From Bugula neritina (Eukaryota; Bryozoa; Gymnolaemata; Cheilostomatida; Bugulidae): a stretch of 64,000 nucleotides of DNA. Below, in pieces: positions 8,797 to 24,098 of this stretch. The stretch lies in contig OZ037773.1 in assembly GCA_964035545.1 (NCBI GenBank), forward strand, positions 3,837,251 to 3,901,250. The letters run 5' to 3'. The number at the start of each line of letters is the position of its first letter. Positions within the stretch are counted from its first letter, which is position 1. The notes beneath the pieces were generated by a model, which saw nothing but the letters and a program-made list of their open reading frames with translations, was not told the DNA's origin and did not search any database. Made by a program: the position numbers and the translations under genes.

Positions 8797-8898
8797 AGTA
8801 GTAGAAAGTGGATGCGTTCTGGATAACTTTTTGACACCGGAGAGTCGAAGACTCGACCGGGGAAAAAAGTGAGCCAGAACCATCCACTTTCTACTACT
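8797..8898. repeat. 102-bp terminal palindrome of the Polinton
   Basis: AGTAGTAGAAAGTGGATG at 8797-8814 is exactly inverted at 8881-8898. Inside, further complementary blocks meet at GAGTCGAAGACTC near the centre. It marks the probable right end of the element. Confidence 0.75.
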
Positions 8899-9349
8899 AA
8901 TGTTCCTTATTTTACATTAGCGCTGGCTGGCATCTTCTTGCTATGTTATAATATAGCTGTTGAAAATGCTTCAGCACAACATAATTATTGGTTTGTTTGG
9001 CAAAGTTAATTTCAGCCAAATTTTCCACCCACCTCACTTTACAGTCTTGTCAGTAAGTGTCTGTCTATAGTGCAGCAGGTGTACTTTCAGTTTCTCTAAT
9101 CCACAAATATTCTAAGAACATTATTTTCCATGAAATCAATTTAAGAACTTTATAGAGCAAAAGAAGGTGAAGCATTCCTTAAACATGGCAAAAGCTGTTT
9201 TCTACAAACTTATATAAAGGTAATTTCAACCTAAAAGTGTAATCTGTTTTCCTGAGCATCACCAATATCTGCCTGTAGGCATTTCACTATTATGAGAAGG
9301 AATAGGCTGCTAGCAGCTGCCTATAACAATCTTGACAATTCAGTGCAGT

Positions 9350-9505
9350 AATTGAAAAGCTTTAATAGCCTAAGCTCTCTCATTTTCCTAATGAATTTTA
9401 GTTTCGGTGCAGGTTAAGAATAGTGCAAGAATGTAGCTCCTTTTGCTCTATATTCTATAAGAACTCGGGCTTTTCTTAATTTCTCTATTACTGCACTTCT
9501 CTCAA
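9350..9505 (+). repeat. Dispersed repeat, copy 1
   Basis: Shares an ordered series of blocks with 20085-20250, including GGTGCAGGTT and GGCTTTTCT..AATTTCTCT..TACTGCACTT. Probably a short interspersed element of unknown class. Confidence 0.5.
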
Positions 9506-9683
9506 TATTGACTTATTAGGCCTAAGGTTTAGCCCAGTGTTCGGTATCTAGTTAGTATGCATGTATGTTGTCTAACTGTTGAATTAAAAGTGAAAGAAAT
9601 CCTACAGATATAGCCATATTTACCCAATCACCAAGATTACACATATGAATGTACAGGATTTGCATAAGTTGGTAGGAAAATTT

Positions 9684-9765
9684 TTGCAGAGACCAGGAGT
9701 TGAATCGTGTCCTACAATGTGCTAGCCGGCGCTCTTATCCTCTGGACCACACAGGCTTTGCCAGT
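9684..9765 (-). repeat. tRNA-derived SINE fragment
   Basis: The minus strand reads GTGGTCCAGAGGATAAGAGC followed by ACGATTCAACTCCTGG, which resemble RNA polymerase III A and B boxes at tRNA spacing. The arms are too diverged for a functional tRNA. Confidence 0.5.
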
Positions 9766-11389
9766 GGCAGAGCACTATATGAGTAATTATCATTATATAA
9801 ATATCTGGAGCCGCAGATGGGTATATAATTGTTAGGCTATATGTTGAAATGCTGATCTTGAATAACTAACCCAAAAATTGAAAAATAAGTAGCCTGCATA
9901 TTACTAGCTAAAAAAATAGGTCTGAAATAAACCAGTATAGCATGTTCTTGTCTATTAGAGTTTGCAGCTGTGCTCCAAAATATAAATTAAACTGTATGCT
10001 ATTTCATAAGCTTATGCATGCAAAAATGTGATGACAATACTGAGTTTGATGAAAACAACATACTTGAAGTAAACTTTGACAATAGTGTGTTATTTTCTTT
10101 ATACAGTAGCACGCGTAGGGCCTACAATCTATAGCATAACTCTCTAATCATATGAATCTTTATGAAGCCCACAGCTCATGTAAGGGTTGCGTCAATGTAA
10201 TTTGAAACTAAAAGTTATGACGCTGCATTGTCTTTAAGGTACATTATGGAGAAAAATTTGGTTTTGGTAGCCTACCCCAACGGCATTCTACAATGCAGCT
10301 CGTATGTTAGCAGTTGTAATAAGTACTTATAATAGCAAGGTTACTACCATGGCTATCTCTGTGCAGTATGTAACCTCTTGAATAATTGCGAAAAGTTTGA
10401 AATATTGGAAGTTTGCCATGTTATCATATCTCAGCCAGCCACCTGAGACAAAGCATCACAGTTATTCATATATTATACTGATACACTAGGTTATATTAGA
10501 TTGGCTCATCTAGTAATCTATTATAGTTCATCACCCTTTACTATGGGAATACAGCCTCTTTTTTTAGGTTTACCTAACAAACCATAGAAATATCTAAACT
10601 AATATTCTAATAATTTAGAGATAAATTTTGAAAACTAGGTTAATTGCACACGTTTGCACAACAACAATAATAGAATATATATTATGCAATATAATAAAAA
10701 ACACATATTATATAATATATTATAATGATAATAATATAATATTGTAGGTACCATTACTGCATTTTATAGCTCTGATGGTTGCCAAAGAAATTTATCACAC
10801 CAATTCTGTAATTACAACAAGGATTATGATAAGAAAATAGAATTAGCTAGGCAGCAGGTTGAAACAGAGTAGATTCCTAAAACATGAAATCATGATTGGA
10901 CAATTGTTTTATTTAGGCTAACCAACCTAGGAATACAAGATTGGGTTTTAACTGACAGGTCATAGCATGTAGCTTTTGAGCCAACAGCACTGGCACTTGT
11001 AAAGTATAAGCAAAGTTAGTGAAGCAAGACTAACCAGCACTCAAATACAGTATATTGAGATACAATACAAGTCAGGAGCATATAAATTAGAAAGAATGTG
11101 GAAGGGGGGACTATGTTTTTAATAAGTTATAACTTAAACATGAATTGGCTTTTGAAAAATTAAAAGAGTATATTGGAGAACATGAGTTTCTTAATTTTTT
11201 CATATTTTTTGTTGCAGTGACATTCAACCTGTTCGAGCTATCAGTGGAACATTGTTCAGCATATAGAAGTAAAGCATCTGGCAAAGAGCCAGAAACAGAA
11301 AAACATGACCTTAAACTAGCTGTGAGCTGAATTATAAAAAATAGCTAAAAACTGGAGATTTCTAGTGTGTATACTAAATTAAATATAAT

Positions 11390-11843
11390 GACCCATATAC
11401 TAGTATACGGTTTATAAGTACCTATATTATAATTACGTAGGTTGTAAAGAGCTTCATGTGCGAGCACTAAGTTATGTTGTCACCTTGTCAAACTGTCATG
11501 TTTGATATGAGTGACATGTGCAGAAAAGTGATACCATGTTATAATGAAACTGCTGGTGTTATTAATCATAGCTAAAGGATGGATTTCCCAAGATGATAAG
11601 AGCATCACAAACCTAGCTGCTAGCTGACCTAGTAGTAGGTTATTAAAAACTGCTGGTGTCATCAGGTGCTTGAATGGAATGTATTTCGCTAAGATAAGAT
11701 CATCACCAACGTATCTACTATCAGGCCTTGTAGAATGATAAAGTATAAAGCTATAAAACCAGTTTCATTCTAGCAGCAGTGAATGGACAGGTGTGATTGA
11801 TCTAGTGGAGCATCTTCAGTTTAACCACTGATTGATTGTTACA
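11390..11843 (+). promoter_or_regulatory. 5' region duplicated upstream of both cGLR genes
   Basis: The sequence from about 11420, including GAGCTTCATGTGCGAGCACT, recurs at about 16918 upstream of the second gene, so the duplication carried the promoter and 5' UTR. The second copy lacks roughly 80 bp present here near 11640-11750. Confidence 0.6.
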
Positions 11844-14639
<2,796 letters not shown>

Positions 14640-15404
14640 GTTAGAAGAATACAGTAGGGACAACACAGACTTCTTCACATTTAATTTTAGAACAAAATAA
14701 ATCCCCTTTTTATCATTTTAATTTGTTTAAAATGATATGCCTAAATTAATTTTTAATAATCGGTGCACAATATTAGTCAAATGACATTTGCTTTATCAAT
14801 GTAAATGATAATGTAATGTGAATTAATATAATGATGTAGTTTTTATAATATATAATTTAGCACAATAAATTTATACATACTGCAACATAACCTGATAAGA
14901 GAGGGATAATTTCAACGCAGCGTATACTTTTAATGCACACAAAGAACATTGAGTACTTTGAACAATGCTCTAGTAGCCAAGCTACTAGAAGTACTCGTAA
15001 CTTAATAATTAGTGCTCTCAAAAATATTATTTTGCAACACAATAACTAAGCTTAGATATTCTGTAGTATGCTACGACATAGGGGATAGCATATTTCTCTA
15101 ACTAGAAAAGTGTGTTATTATACAAACAACAAATTGCTTCTGAATTTTGATCAAACTTGTTTTTTATTTAACATCCGACATTGACATATGCATAGAATTG
15201 GAGTTTTATAGTAATCCTCTAAAGTACAGATTGTGTATAGTTAGTTACCTATAGTAGCACAGAATAATGAACATGTTGTTGAAAAGTGCAGTTACAATAG
15301 CTGCCCTTCAAAAACTAGTAAGATACCAATCAAGTGGTCAAGAGTCAACAACTCTTATTAATCAAACAGATTACCATGAACATTGACAAATTTGTCATCT
15401 CACT
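14640..15404. other. Intergenic, no feature seen
   Basis: 3' flank of cGLR copy 1; AT-rich with no supported exon or repeat. Confidence 0.4.
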
Positions 15405-15555
15405 TCACAAGACTGCTCCAGAGTGGCAGTTGGTGCAGCGTTGAGTTTACTAAATAGTCTTTGTGGTGTAATAGTTAACCCGCCTGCTTGCAAGTCTGAG
15501 GCCTGTGATTCAAATCCCAGTAAGGGCAAAATTATTTTATAGTTTGACCAAAAAA
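15405..15555 (+). repeat. tRNA-derived SINE
   Basis: Contains GTGGTGTAATAGTTAACCCG (A-box region), CCTGCTTGCAAG (anticodon arm) and GATTCAAATCCC (B box). The same family recurs at 29762, 40335 and 42325. Confidence 0.7.
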
Positions 15556-15559
15556 TGTA

Positions 15560-15898
15560 AGATTATTTCATATGCTTCAATCATCACTCATTGGCATCAA
15601 TGATGACCAACTAATGAGGAAATTATTGTGAAAATAGTGGCTTAAGACTGGAGGAGGCCATTTTGATATGCCGTATAGCAGAGAGTGGCATGACTGAAAT
15701 CCAGCCTGAAAAGCCGGTGCAGCCCATCAGCTCCAAAAAGAAGCCAAACAGAGATGATGATAATTTGGTAAGGTCCACTCAAGCAGGAGACCTCTCAGAA
15801 AGAGGTTGTGGCAACTACGGGCAATCTCACCCTCCTGCAAAGTGTCCTGCATACGGTCACCAGTGTCATAACTGTGCCTGGAATCTTCTATTCGCATA
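15560..15898 (+). pseudogene. Retrotransposon gag fragment with zinc knuckle
   Basis: The frame ending at 15898 contains CGNYGQSHPPAKCPAYG and a following QCHNC, the CCHC-type knuckle of Ty3/Bel-like gag proteins; the first cysteine is preceded by a charged linker typical of gag. Upstream, 15590-15690 reads as gag C-terminal sequence but with frame breaks. No protease, reverse transcriptase or LTR follows, so this is a relic. Confidence 0.6.
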
Positions 15899-16014
15899 AT
15901 AACAATATATTCATTGCTTTTGAATTTATTACTTCGAACTGTACTCTAGCAGAAGAAAAAATATTTACAAGCTACACAAAATTATATATAAATAGTTTTC
16001 ATACTGTCATGTGT

Positions 16015-16178
16015 GTCATTCAGAATGGCACCATGACTAGCCAATATGTGTGTGGTATTACTACAATGTTATGTGGTGTCATTCAGAATGGCACCATGAC
16101 TAACCAATATGTGTGTGGTATTACTACAATGTTATGTGGTGTCATTCAGAATGGTACCATGACTAACCAATATGTGTG
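16015..16178 (+). repeat. 63-bp minisatellite, 2.6 copies
   Basis: Unit begins GTCATTCAGAATGGCACCAT; copies start at 16015, 16078 and 16141. The period is a multiple of three, which creates a spurious ORF. Confidence 0.9.
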
Positions 16179-16189
16179 CATCACCATCA

Positions 16190-17214
16190 CAAGCTCATCA
16201 GTTGTTGTTTGACTGTGCAATGCACTGCATTCACTTGTTTGTATTTTGACATTATTATCATATTTTATAAATAATACATTTATTCTATCATTGGAAATAC
16301 TTCGCAATGTTATATACCCAGCAATGTAACACATACATATAATAATATAAACCAAAGAAAAATAACTTGTCGATTGTAACAGTACCTACAATATCAATTC
16401 TCTAGAACGATATCTTTTTACAAAAAACTAATATGAACCTAAATGTGGTATATGTATAAATTGAATATGTATGTATAGTATGATAGATTTTCTGGTTATG
16501 CATAGTTATGCTCTAGCTACAATTCAGTTTAGAATGTTCTGTTAGATAGAACAGACTAAGAAGCCAAATAACTTTGACCCAAGATTAGAAATGCTTAATC
16601 TGGTGTCGAAAGATAATACATGCATTTCTTTTCAATACTTTTTAAGTAAGAGACAGCATTTGGGAATATTTCAGAGTATTTTTTTACGTTCACTTTGTAA
16701 AGGACTGCGGCGTGTGCATTAATATGAACCATTGTCAGAATACACCATATATATTAATCACATGCATGTATGAATATACACATTTCACTATAATAATTTA
16801 GAATCAATGTTGTTGTAATCCTACCATTTGACTAATGTGCATTGCTGTGTATACTGGATATACAGTACTAGTATACTGTGTATACTATAATAAAGTATAT
16901 TATAATTACTTAGACTGTAAAGAGCTTCATGTGCGAGCACTAAGTTATGTTGTCACCATGCCAAACTATCATATTTGATGTGAGTGACATGTGCAGGAAA
17001 GTGATATGCTATAATGAAACTGCTGGTGTTATCAATCATAGCTAAAGGATGGATTTCCCAAGATGATAGGAGCATCACTAACCTAGCTGCTATCTGACCT
17101 TGTGGAACACATGGAGTGTAGAGTAGTAAACCAGTTTCATTCTGGCAGCAGTGGGTGGAAAGGTGTGATTGATTTAGTGGAGCATCTTCAGTTCAGCCAC
17201 TGACTAACTGCACA
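16190..17214 (+). promoter_or_regulatory. Intergenic region and duplicated 5' flank of cGLR copy 2
   Basis: No gene seen up to about 16850. From about 16890 to the ATG the sequence is homologous to 11390-11843, including GAGCTTCATGTGCGAGCACT. Confidence 0.6.
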
Positions 17215-19992
17215 ATGCTGAGATACTATGGCACTGACAAAACTCCTTTTGAGTGTGAAGAAATTGTGGAGCGACATGAACAGATCTATGGCAAAGAAAC
17301 ACGCAAGTTTGAAGTGTTTGACACTCTGTATCAATCTTTGCGAGAAGGCAAACATGATGTGTTTGAAGAAATGGCAGCAGAAAGCAACTTCATGGTAACT
17401 GACATTGGTATTTGGATGTGTGAATTACAGCTTGGAAATCATGACGTCAACTTGATAAAATACTTTCTCGAGACTGCATACAAGCAGTCATATCGAAAGA
17501 GCTTTCTTGTTGGTGAAGCCGTGGTGTTTTATCGAAATGAAAATCATACGCAGACGAGATACAAAACAGTTGACAACACCAACCAATTTCTTTTCTATCT
17601 GAAAGCGTTTATTCATCGAGTTTGTCGCTGGTATCCAGAACAAGTGAATAGGTTACATTTGTGTGGTGGAATTGCTCCAGTTCACGCTGTTTTTCAACTG
17701 CCTGGCTATGCAAGAGCAGAAGTCCTGGATGCCTTGCTAGCTTGCAATGCTGATATCAATGTCCAGGATCGTTATGGGGCTACAGTTCTTCACCATGCGG
17801 CATGGAGTGGCTACCGTGATGATATTGAAATGCTTCTTGAACGAGGAGCAGATAAAACCATTCTTGATGCTCAAGGTAGATCACCCTTTGACGTAGCTCT
17901 GCAACAAGAAAACTTTTCAATGGCAGAGCGGCTTAAAATCACAAGAAAGGAGAAGATAGAGGATTCAAGTGAGCGGTGGGGAAGATATGATGACATAAGA
18001 TGTTATGGAGGACCTCTAGAGTTTTCTGACCATGTGAGTTATATTCCAGAAGAGCCAGACTTGCAAGAGTTTATTCAGTCTCTGATAATCAGCAAGCATG
18101 GAAGTTGCAATGCCATGTTGGCCGATGACGTTCTGGGAAAACTGAAGGCTGAGGTTAACAAACTGATGAACCGTATTTCTCAGCTAGTAGAACAGGAAGA
18201 TCCTCGGTTTGCGTTCAGACCTCTTCTTACAGGAAGTGTAGAACAAGGAGGAAAAGTGGGACCACCTGATGAATTTGATTTCAGCTGCATTCTTATCAAA
18301 TTTTCTTCCTTATGTCAAGAGATTGTTGAGCCTTTACATCCTGGTTACTGTCGCCTAACATCTCGCGAGAAAGTCCCTCCTGAATTTGCCGAGTTCTTTG
18401 ACAACGAGTATCTCAATTTTTCTAAAGTCAACGCCAAGTTGTTCTCGATGATTGAGAAATCCCTGGCCTTCATACATTTGCATGGATTTGAATCTGAGCT
18501 CGCAACAACCTTGATAATCAATCCACCTTATCGTCAGGTCAGGCTTTCTACAGTGGCCTACAAGCTCTATCTAAGGTGCAACTCACCACAACTAAAAAAC
18601 CTGAAGTTCAAAATTGATTTAGCCGCCGTTCTTTCGTTTAAACCTTTTAATTTGAAAGTAGAGTGCTTTGAAGGAATAGAGGAGTGTCTGTTTGTTCACA
18701 TTGAAGACAATAACGTTGCAAAAGTGAACTGCAGAATTTCCCTCACTTATCAAGAAAACGCCATTTTCAACATCTGCAAGAAAGAAAAAGGCAATTATAT
18801 TATTAAGAGTTATGGACTGCTGAAAAGTCTGCTATCTTTGCTGTCATCATCGTGGACCTTGCCAGAAAGTGTGAGTATATTATACTAGTGAATTTTATTT
18901 ATTTTTTAAATTTGCTATTCAATGTTATATAATCAACTTCATTACTGTGTTACTGTTATTACCTTGTGCCAAAACGAAAAGTGTAAAACTTTACAGGAGC
19001 ATTTTTATGATATCTTTTATTTACAAGCATGCAAAATGTAGCTCCGCAGACTACATCCACCTCATATTATATTATTTTTATATATCCCATTATTTTTTTT
19101 TTTTTTTCAAATATAATATTGTGTGTTTATTTTAAAAATGATATTTTGTATTATAGCAACATATTGTGTTACATCCCATGCATTATATAATAGATATGCA
19201 ACATTATTATATTAAATTTGCATATCATTTTACCGAATTTATAATAATTTATTATTATATTATAACATTACATTGTAGCATATTATATAATTATTATATC
19301 ATATTATAGATAATTTTGAAAGCCCACTAGTGCAACTGTTTAAATTACAAGATAAGTTTACTGGGTGTACTGATTTTAGGAATTTTTTGCTCCGGACTCA
19401 AATACTGATGGGATTACTAAACTCGGTTTAGATCTTATCCCGACAACGTATCATATAAAGCAGTCTCTCATCAAAGCCATTCTAGACTACAACTATACTC
19501 CTCCACCTGGTTACACTGGGCGTGTAAGTCTTGTATATATAGTTATACTTCCTTATCTTACCCAATGAAAACAAACATTCAAATATTTGGCATTTCTCTT
19601 CGACATCTGTATATATGTAGAGTTCTATTTCAGTATATTATTACCTGATTGGTTGCTGTATATTTAAGGAAATAGAGTTTTGGGCCAAGACAGCAGTGGC
19701 GAACCTGATTGAAAGTTATAAAACTAGGAAGATGCCAACACCATGGTTGGCATCTCACAACGTCATGGAAGATCATACCAAGAGGCGGTCGGCAAGCGAG
19801 CCGGTACCTGAAGATGGTATAGACAGGTGCTTTGAGTACCTGCTAGCCCATGCCAACATTCTCCGTTGTATTCTCTTTCAGGAGAATGTTGGGCAACAAG
19901 AATCTTCAGACTCTGAAGTGGTCGTCAATCGCTTAGACCCGGAGGAATTCATTAAGGACCGAACAGAACTCTTCACATTTAGTTTCATGTGA
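17215..19992 (+). CDS. Ankyrin-repeat cGAS-like receptor (Mab-21 family), copy 2
   Basis: Three phase-0 exons at 17215-18870, 19380-19523 and 19669-19992 give 707 residues. Exons 1 and 2 have exactly the same lengths as in copy 1 (1656 and 144 nt); the last exon is 54 nt longer, ending in a different acidic/aromatic tail. The GS motif, the E-F-D pair and the later catalytic D (KIDLAAVL) are all conserved. Divergence from copy 1 is concentrated in the N-terminal ankyrin part (for example the segment around residues 75-135), while the catalytic core is nearly identical, a pattern suggesting different ligand or partner recognition with a retained enzymatic output. It lies in direct orientation 5.4 kb from copy 1, from a tandem segmental duplication. 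Confidence 0.8.
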
Positions 19993-20084
19993 AAATAACT
20001 TTTCGCTTATTATTATTTCAATCAGTTTAAAATAACTCGCCTAAATTCTTATTTTGTTACGAGGGACAAAAGATCATTTAGGAG

Positions 20085-20250
20085 CAGTGGTGGAGAAATT
20101 AAGATAGCATCAGTTCTTTAATCTTATTGTTAAATTTTGGTTTGGGGTGCAGGTTGAACTTCTCGTGAGAACATAACTTCTTATGCTACATTCTTAATCT
20201 AAAACACAGGCTTTTCTCAATTTCTCTTTTACTGCACTTACCTCCAAAAG
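20085..20250 (+). repeat. Dispersed repeat, copy 2
   Basis: Related to 9350-9505 (shared GGTGCAGGTT and GGCTTTTCTCAATTTCTCT blocks). The rest of 20000-21235 shows no supported gene. Confidence 0.5.
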
Positions 20251-21235
20251 ATTAGTCCAATGACACCTGCTTATACATGTAAATGATGACCTGATGCAAA
20301 TCGATGTTATAATGATGTCGTTTATTTTTTAATATACAATGTATTCATAATGCAATAAATTTAAGTATGCTGTAACTAAATGTTTGTGTGTGTGTACTAA
20401 AGCAATACCAATCTTATTCCATGACTTGTACCTTCTCCAGTCTTAAATCATGAGCTGTTATATCAATACAATACAACAATAATGCTGTCAAAGTAATTAT
20501 ATTGTAGTTTTCAATGTGCCATGTAACTATTTTGACATACTGTTTGTTTATCAAATTAGTCAGTTACCCTTGAGATTTGATAGTGTAGTGACAGTAAGAA
20601 ATCTGGTAGTAATTTATTGCAACACTTGTCTATATACATCAGTAACAATGTAGCAAAAGTTCAAAGATAAACACTGTGCGCTCTACATGCGATGTCAATC
20701 ACTTCAGAGTGTTCATCCTGGTTCAGAATAATTTAGCCATGGAGCTTGCTAGTATTTTGCAGATTCTGATGCTGTTTTCAAATGAAGAGCAAGCTTAATG
20801 TAGTTGGCTTGTTTTACTGTCAACTGTGATAGTGTGAAAATACTCAAACAAACTTTATTGAAACTTCAAATTTAAAGCAACGATAAATTCTTCACACACT
20901 TTAAATTGTAAAAAAAAGGAAAAACAAATATAAATCTAAATTTTAGTTCATGTTTTAAAAATATCTTGTATATCTATTGGCTAGACTAAAATATGTTGAT
21001 TTCCTGTATATGTTGTATGTCCTGGTGGGCGCAAAGAACAATATTATTACATTTTATCTTGGCATTCAACAGTTTTTACAGAATATCAACATTATTATTA
21101 TTTCTGAACTGCAAGGTTATTTGTGTTTTGTGAAGCCATGCATGGAGTTTTTAAATAGCAAGCATGCTTACATTAGAAGGAGTTGTGGCCTCCACATACT
21201 TTAGTTGCCATTTCAACGATTGAGTACTAAAACAG

Positions 21236-22739
21236 ATGGAGACACTTGAAATGACATCCTCAGTAGTAGACAGGCCACATGAAGCTCAGGCAAATAATTT
21301 GGCGCCTGTTTACCAAGATATTGATTTAATGAAGTCTGAGAACCGTATGTATAGCCCTAGTAACATGTTTAACTGACGAAGATATTATGGGAGGGGAAGA
21401 TTAAATATTATATACTAGTTTTATGAAGCTTTTAAGAGAACTGTTTAATTAAAAACAATGCTTTATGTTGAAGTGTTCTGCATATATGACATTAAAGATA
21501 CTGTTGTCTTGTTTTTGTATAGCTTTTGATAGCTTTCATGCAAGTTGGATCTCACTTGAAAGTATTTTTTGTATGACTTATCTTAAATTAAAAATAGTGA
21601 ATTGTATGGTCTCAGTATGATGTATCAGTCAGGTCTATAGCAGGCTCTCTGTAGTCTGTTAGTTGTAAGTTAAAACTCTTTACCTGCGACATTGTGGTAT
21701 AAAAAAATGTAGGAAGTCGACAAGAAGTAAACAACTCTCAAACTGTTGTATTTCCAGACGGCCTTGGATTTAACATCACAGGAGGCTACAGCGATGAACT
21801 TCGCACAAAAAATAAAGGTATTTTCATCTCGTCAATTAGAGCAGGGGGTGTGGCTGAGAAAGATGGACGACTCCAAAAGGGAGATAAGATTGTAAAGGTT
21901 TGTAAAATTATTTTCTCAGTAACTGCTTGATAACTACACTGTGCAAATATCATTATCATATTATTATATTATTATATTATATTATATTAATATTATTATT
22001 ATATTACTATTATATTATATATAATTTCCGTACAGGAAATAGCTGATATTGTTATTTACATGTGCCTATTTGGATATTCTATTTATAAGTTCAGAATTTT
22101 TATATTCATATACTTTTTTATAGATACTGCTTATTGCTGATTTGTAATATTATATTAATACTAATTGCTTAAAATACATAGTGGTTATTTATACCATGTA
22201 ATACTAATCCCAATTATAATACCTAAATTAAACATTAGTAATTATAACATAATTGTTTGTCATAACATTATATATGCTATAACACATCTGCTGTATATAA
22301 TGTGAATTATTTATTAGGAGTTATAATATAATTGTATGATTGATTGATAATATAACATATAGTATAAATATAAAACACACTTGTTATATTATAATATAAA
22401 TTAGATAATAGTTATAGTTGTAATATGATTAGATATAAGTAAATAAAAACATATGTTGCATAATATAAATTATATATCAATAATTGTAATATGATTATAT
22501 AAGTATATATAGAAGATTTGTTATATAATACAAAATTATATAATAGTAGTTTTAATAATATAGTTATCTGAGAACACATATATAATGTTTTGTTGTATAT
22601 TTGTAGCTCAATGGGCAGGTGTTGGAAGGTTTGTCCCATGCTACAGTAGTGAGTATGTTTCGTTCTGCTGGGAAAGTCAATAGGCTCACCATTTGGAGAG
22701 AACCAGTTGATCAAGAAGTGTCCAATCAGGTAGTCTTTC

Positions 22740-22815
<76 letters not shown>

Positions 22816-23586
22816 AAGTAGTAGGTGAATGAAGGTAAGACATACATGAAAACTACTGTTGGCTATTTTATTTGACCATCAATTTTATAGGTTGAATTAT
22901 GCTAAAGGCTAGTACAGAGAGCACACTGTATTAAACAAATGTATGACACACTCTTCACTAGGCCCTTTACCCCCTAGACACACTTTGTTGTACTGTAGGC
23001 TGTAACAAAAAATTGTCAGCCATTTTTAATGCGTCCGGGCTGAGGTTTTCAAAGTTCGGTATTGGATCCGATCTATGTTATCTCTGTGAACATTTATATC
23101 CAATGAGTAGGGACGAGCGTCTTTTTGGCCAATAGGCACCCGACACAACTTTTTCAAATCAAGCAGTGCTTGATCCTGATGTACTAGAAACTTTGAATTT
23201 TTAAAAATGGCTGACATTTGCTGTTACGACATTGGTACACTATGTCTAGCGGTTAGTCTTTTATGATGTTTAGATATAGAGCAGTTAGTCATTTTGTCAG
23301 CCAAATCAAATTTCTTAGGCCATATTATCTGCAAGCCTCAGGCTAACCAACTTTCTCTGTTAGGATGATAACAGAAATATGACTATACCCAAAAGTATAT
23401 CTAACCCATATAGCCTCTGTTTAAAGAATATAGTGCTTTTAGAAAGAGGACGAATCCTCAAAGCAGAGTGACCTCAACATTTGGTCGTTTATCAGAAGTA
23501 AAACTGAAATATGGAAAATAGCTGCAGCTAGTGGTATTACTATAGTAGCCTGTGCCCTCATGTATGAATTCAGACGAAGGAGATAA
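21236..23586 (+). CDS. SYNJ2BP: Synaptojanin-2-binding protein (OMP25), PDZ, tail-anchored
   Basis: Four exons with canonical splice sites: 21236-21344, 21758-21897, 22607-22729, 23443-23586, giving 171 residues. A single PDZ domain spans exons 2-3, with carboxylate-binding loop GLGFNI, the GIFISSI strand, GRLQKGDKI and LNGQVLEGLSHATV. Exon 4 encodes a C-terminal hydrophobic segment (WKIAAASGITIVACALM) followed by FRRRR, the layout of a mitochondrial outer-membrane tail anchor. This order and size match SYNJ2BP/OMP25, which recruits synaptojanin-2 and other PDZ ligands to the mitochondrial surface. The first exon is a short acidic leader. A polyadenylation signal AATAAA lies near 23754. Intron 3 begins 14 bp before a (TA)n tract. 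Confidence 0.9.
22743..22812. repeat. (TA)n microsatellite in SYNJ2BP intron 3
   Basis: About 34 TA units beginning 14 bp after the exon 3 splice donor at 22730. Confidence 0.95.
23000..23229. mobile_element. Short MITE-like inverted-repeat element
   Basis: CTGTAACAAAAAATTGTCAG at 23000-23019 with following CCATTTTTAA is inverted imperfectly at 23198-23228 (TTAAAAATGGCTGACA...TGTTACG). About 230 bp, inside SYNJ2BP intron 3. No coding potential. Confidence 0.6.
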
Positions 23587-24098
23587 CTGACAATACTTCA
23601 AAGTAGTACAATTTATGTTAACTTTGATAAATGACATATAACCACATGTGGTGACATGTGCTCACACGTGCTTCATGTGCTTCATGTGATGCTGTAATGT
23701 TTATGTCCTGTTATCAACCAAAGAAGTCTTACATTGTAATATTGTTTTTGAAAATAAACTTTTTTTACAATTTCATAATGTTTGGATATTGTTGGTGTTT
23801 ACTTGTATTTTTGACTAGTTAGCACATATGGACTGTATCACTATAACTAACATATACAAAGATCTCACATAACACATGCAATGTTTTACAAAGTTTAATA
23901 TAATAGATAAAAGTCCATCGGTGAAAAAACCTTGTATTAAAATGATATTTAAACTAAAATATTATTTTTAGGATTGAATTTAACTATTTGCCTATATTGA
24001 ATAAATTTGTAAACTTGTATTATAATGTACAAACTTGCTGATGAGCATGGTTGCATGAATGACTAATTACAGAAATACAAAAACACTTTGTCTCTGTT
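23587..24098. other. SYNJ2BP 3' UTR and convergent intergenic region
   Basis: Holds the AATAAA near 23754 and an AT-rich gap to the stop codon of the convergent gene at 24099; nothing else seen. Confidence 0.5.

Larger units (their letters stand above)
1..8898. mobile_element. Polinton/Maverick (adintovirus-like) element, right part
   Basis: The segment combines a packaging ATPase, double-jelly-roll major capsid and penton-like proteins, a phospholipase A2 domain and a retroviral-type integrase with chromodomain. That set is diagnostic of Polintons/adintoviruses. Genes are tightly packed, lack introns, and run leftward from 6507 and rightward from 6520. The right boundary is put at 8898, where a palindrome ends in CTACTACT (Polinton termini begin with AG on the inverse strand) and sequence texture changes to host-like. 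DNA polymerase B, the adenain-like protease and the left inverted repeat are not present and should lie to the left of the window. Three in-frame stops, three frameshifts and one insertion show it is an inactivated endogenous copy, though several ORFs are intact, so the insertion is not very old. Confidence 0.9.
8899..11389. other. Non-coding host sequence with repeats
   Basis: I see no convincing exon here. It holds a dispersed repeat (9350-9505), a tRNA-related SINE (9684-9765) and an AT-rich patch around 10660-10750. The 61-codon ORF at 11145 has no coding features. Confidence 0.5.

Noticed and set aside
11145-11330. 61-codon ORF upstream of cGLR copy 1
   Set aside because: Not conserved upstream of copy 2, no splice or domain evidence; judged to be chance.
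20977-21204. 75-codon hydrophobic ORF before SYNJ2BP
   Set aside because: No family resemblance and AT-driven composition; no splice link to the gene.
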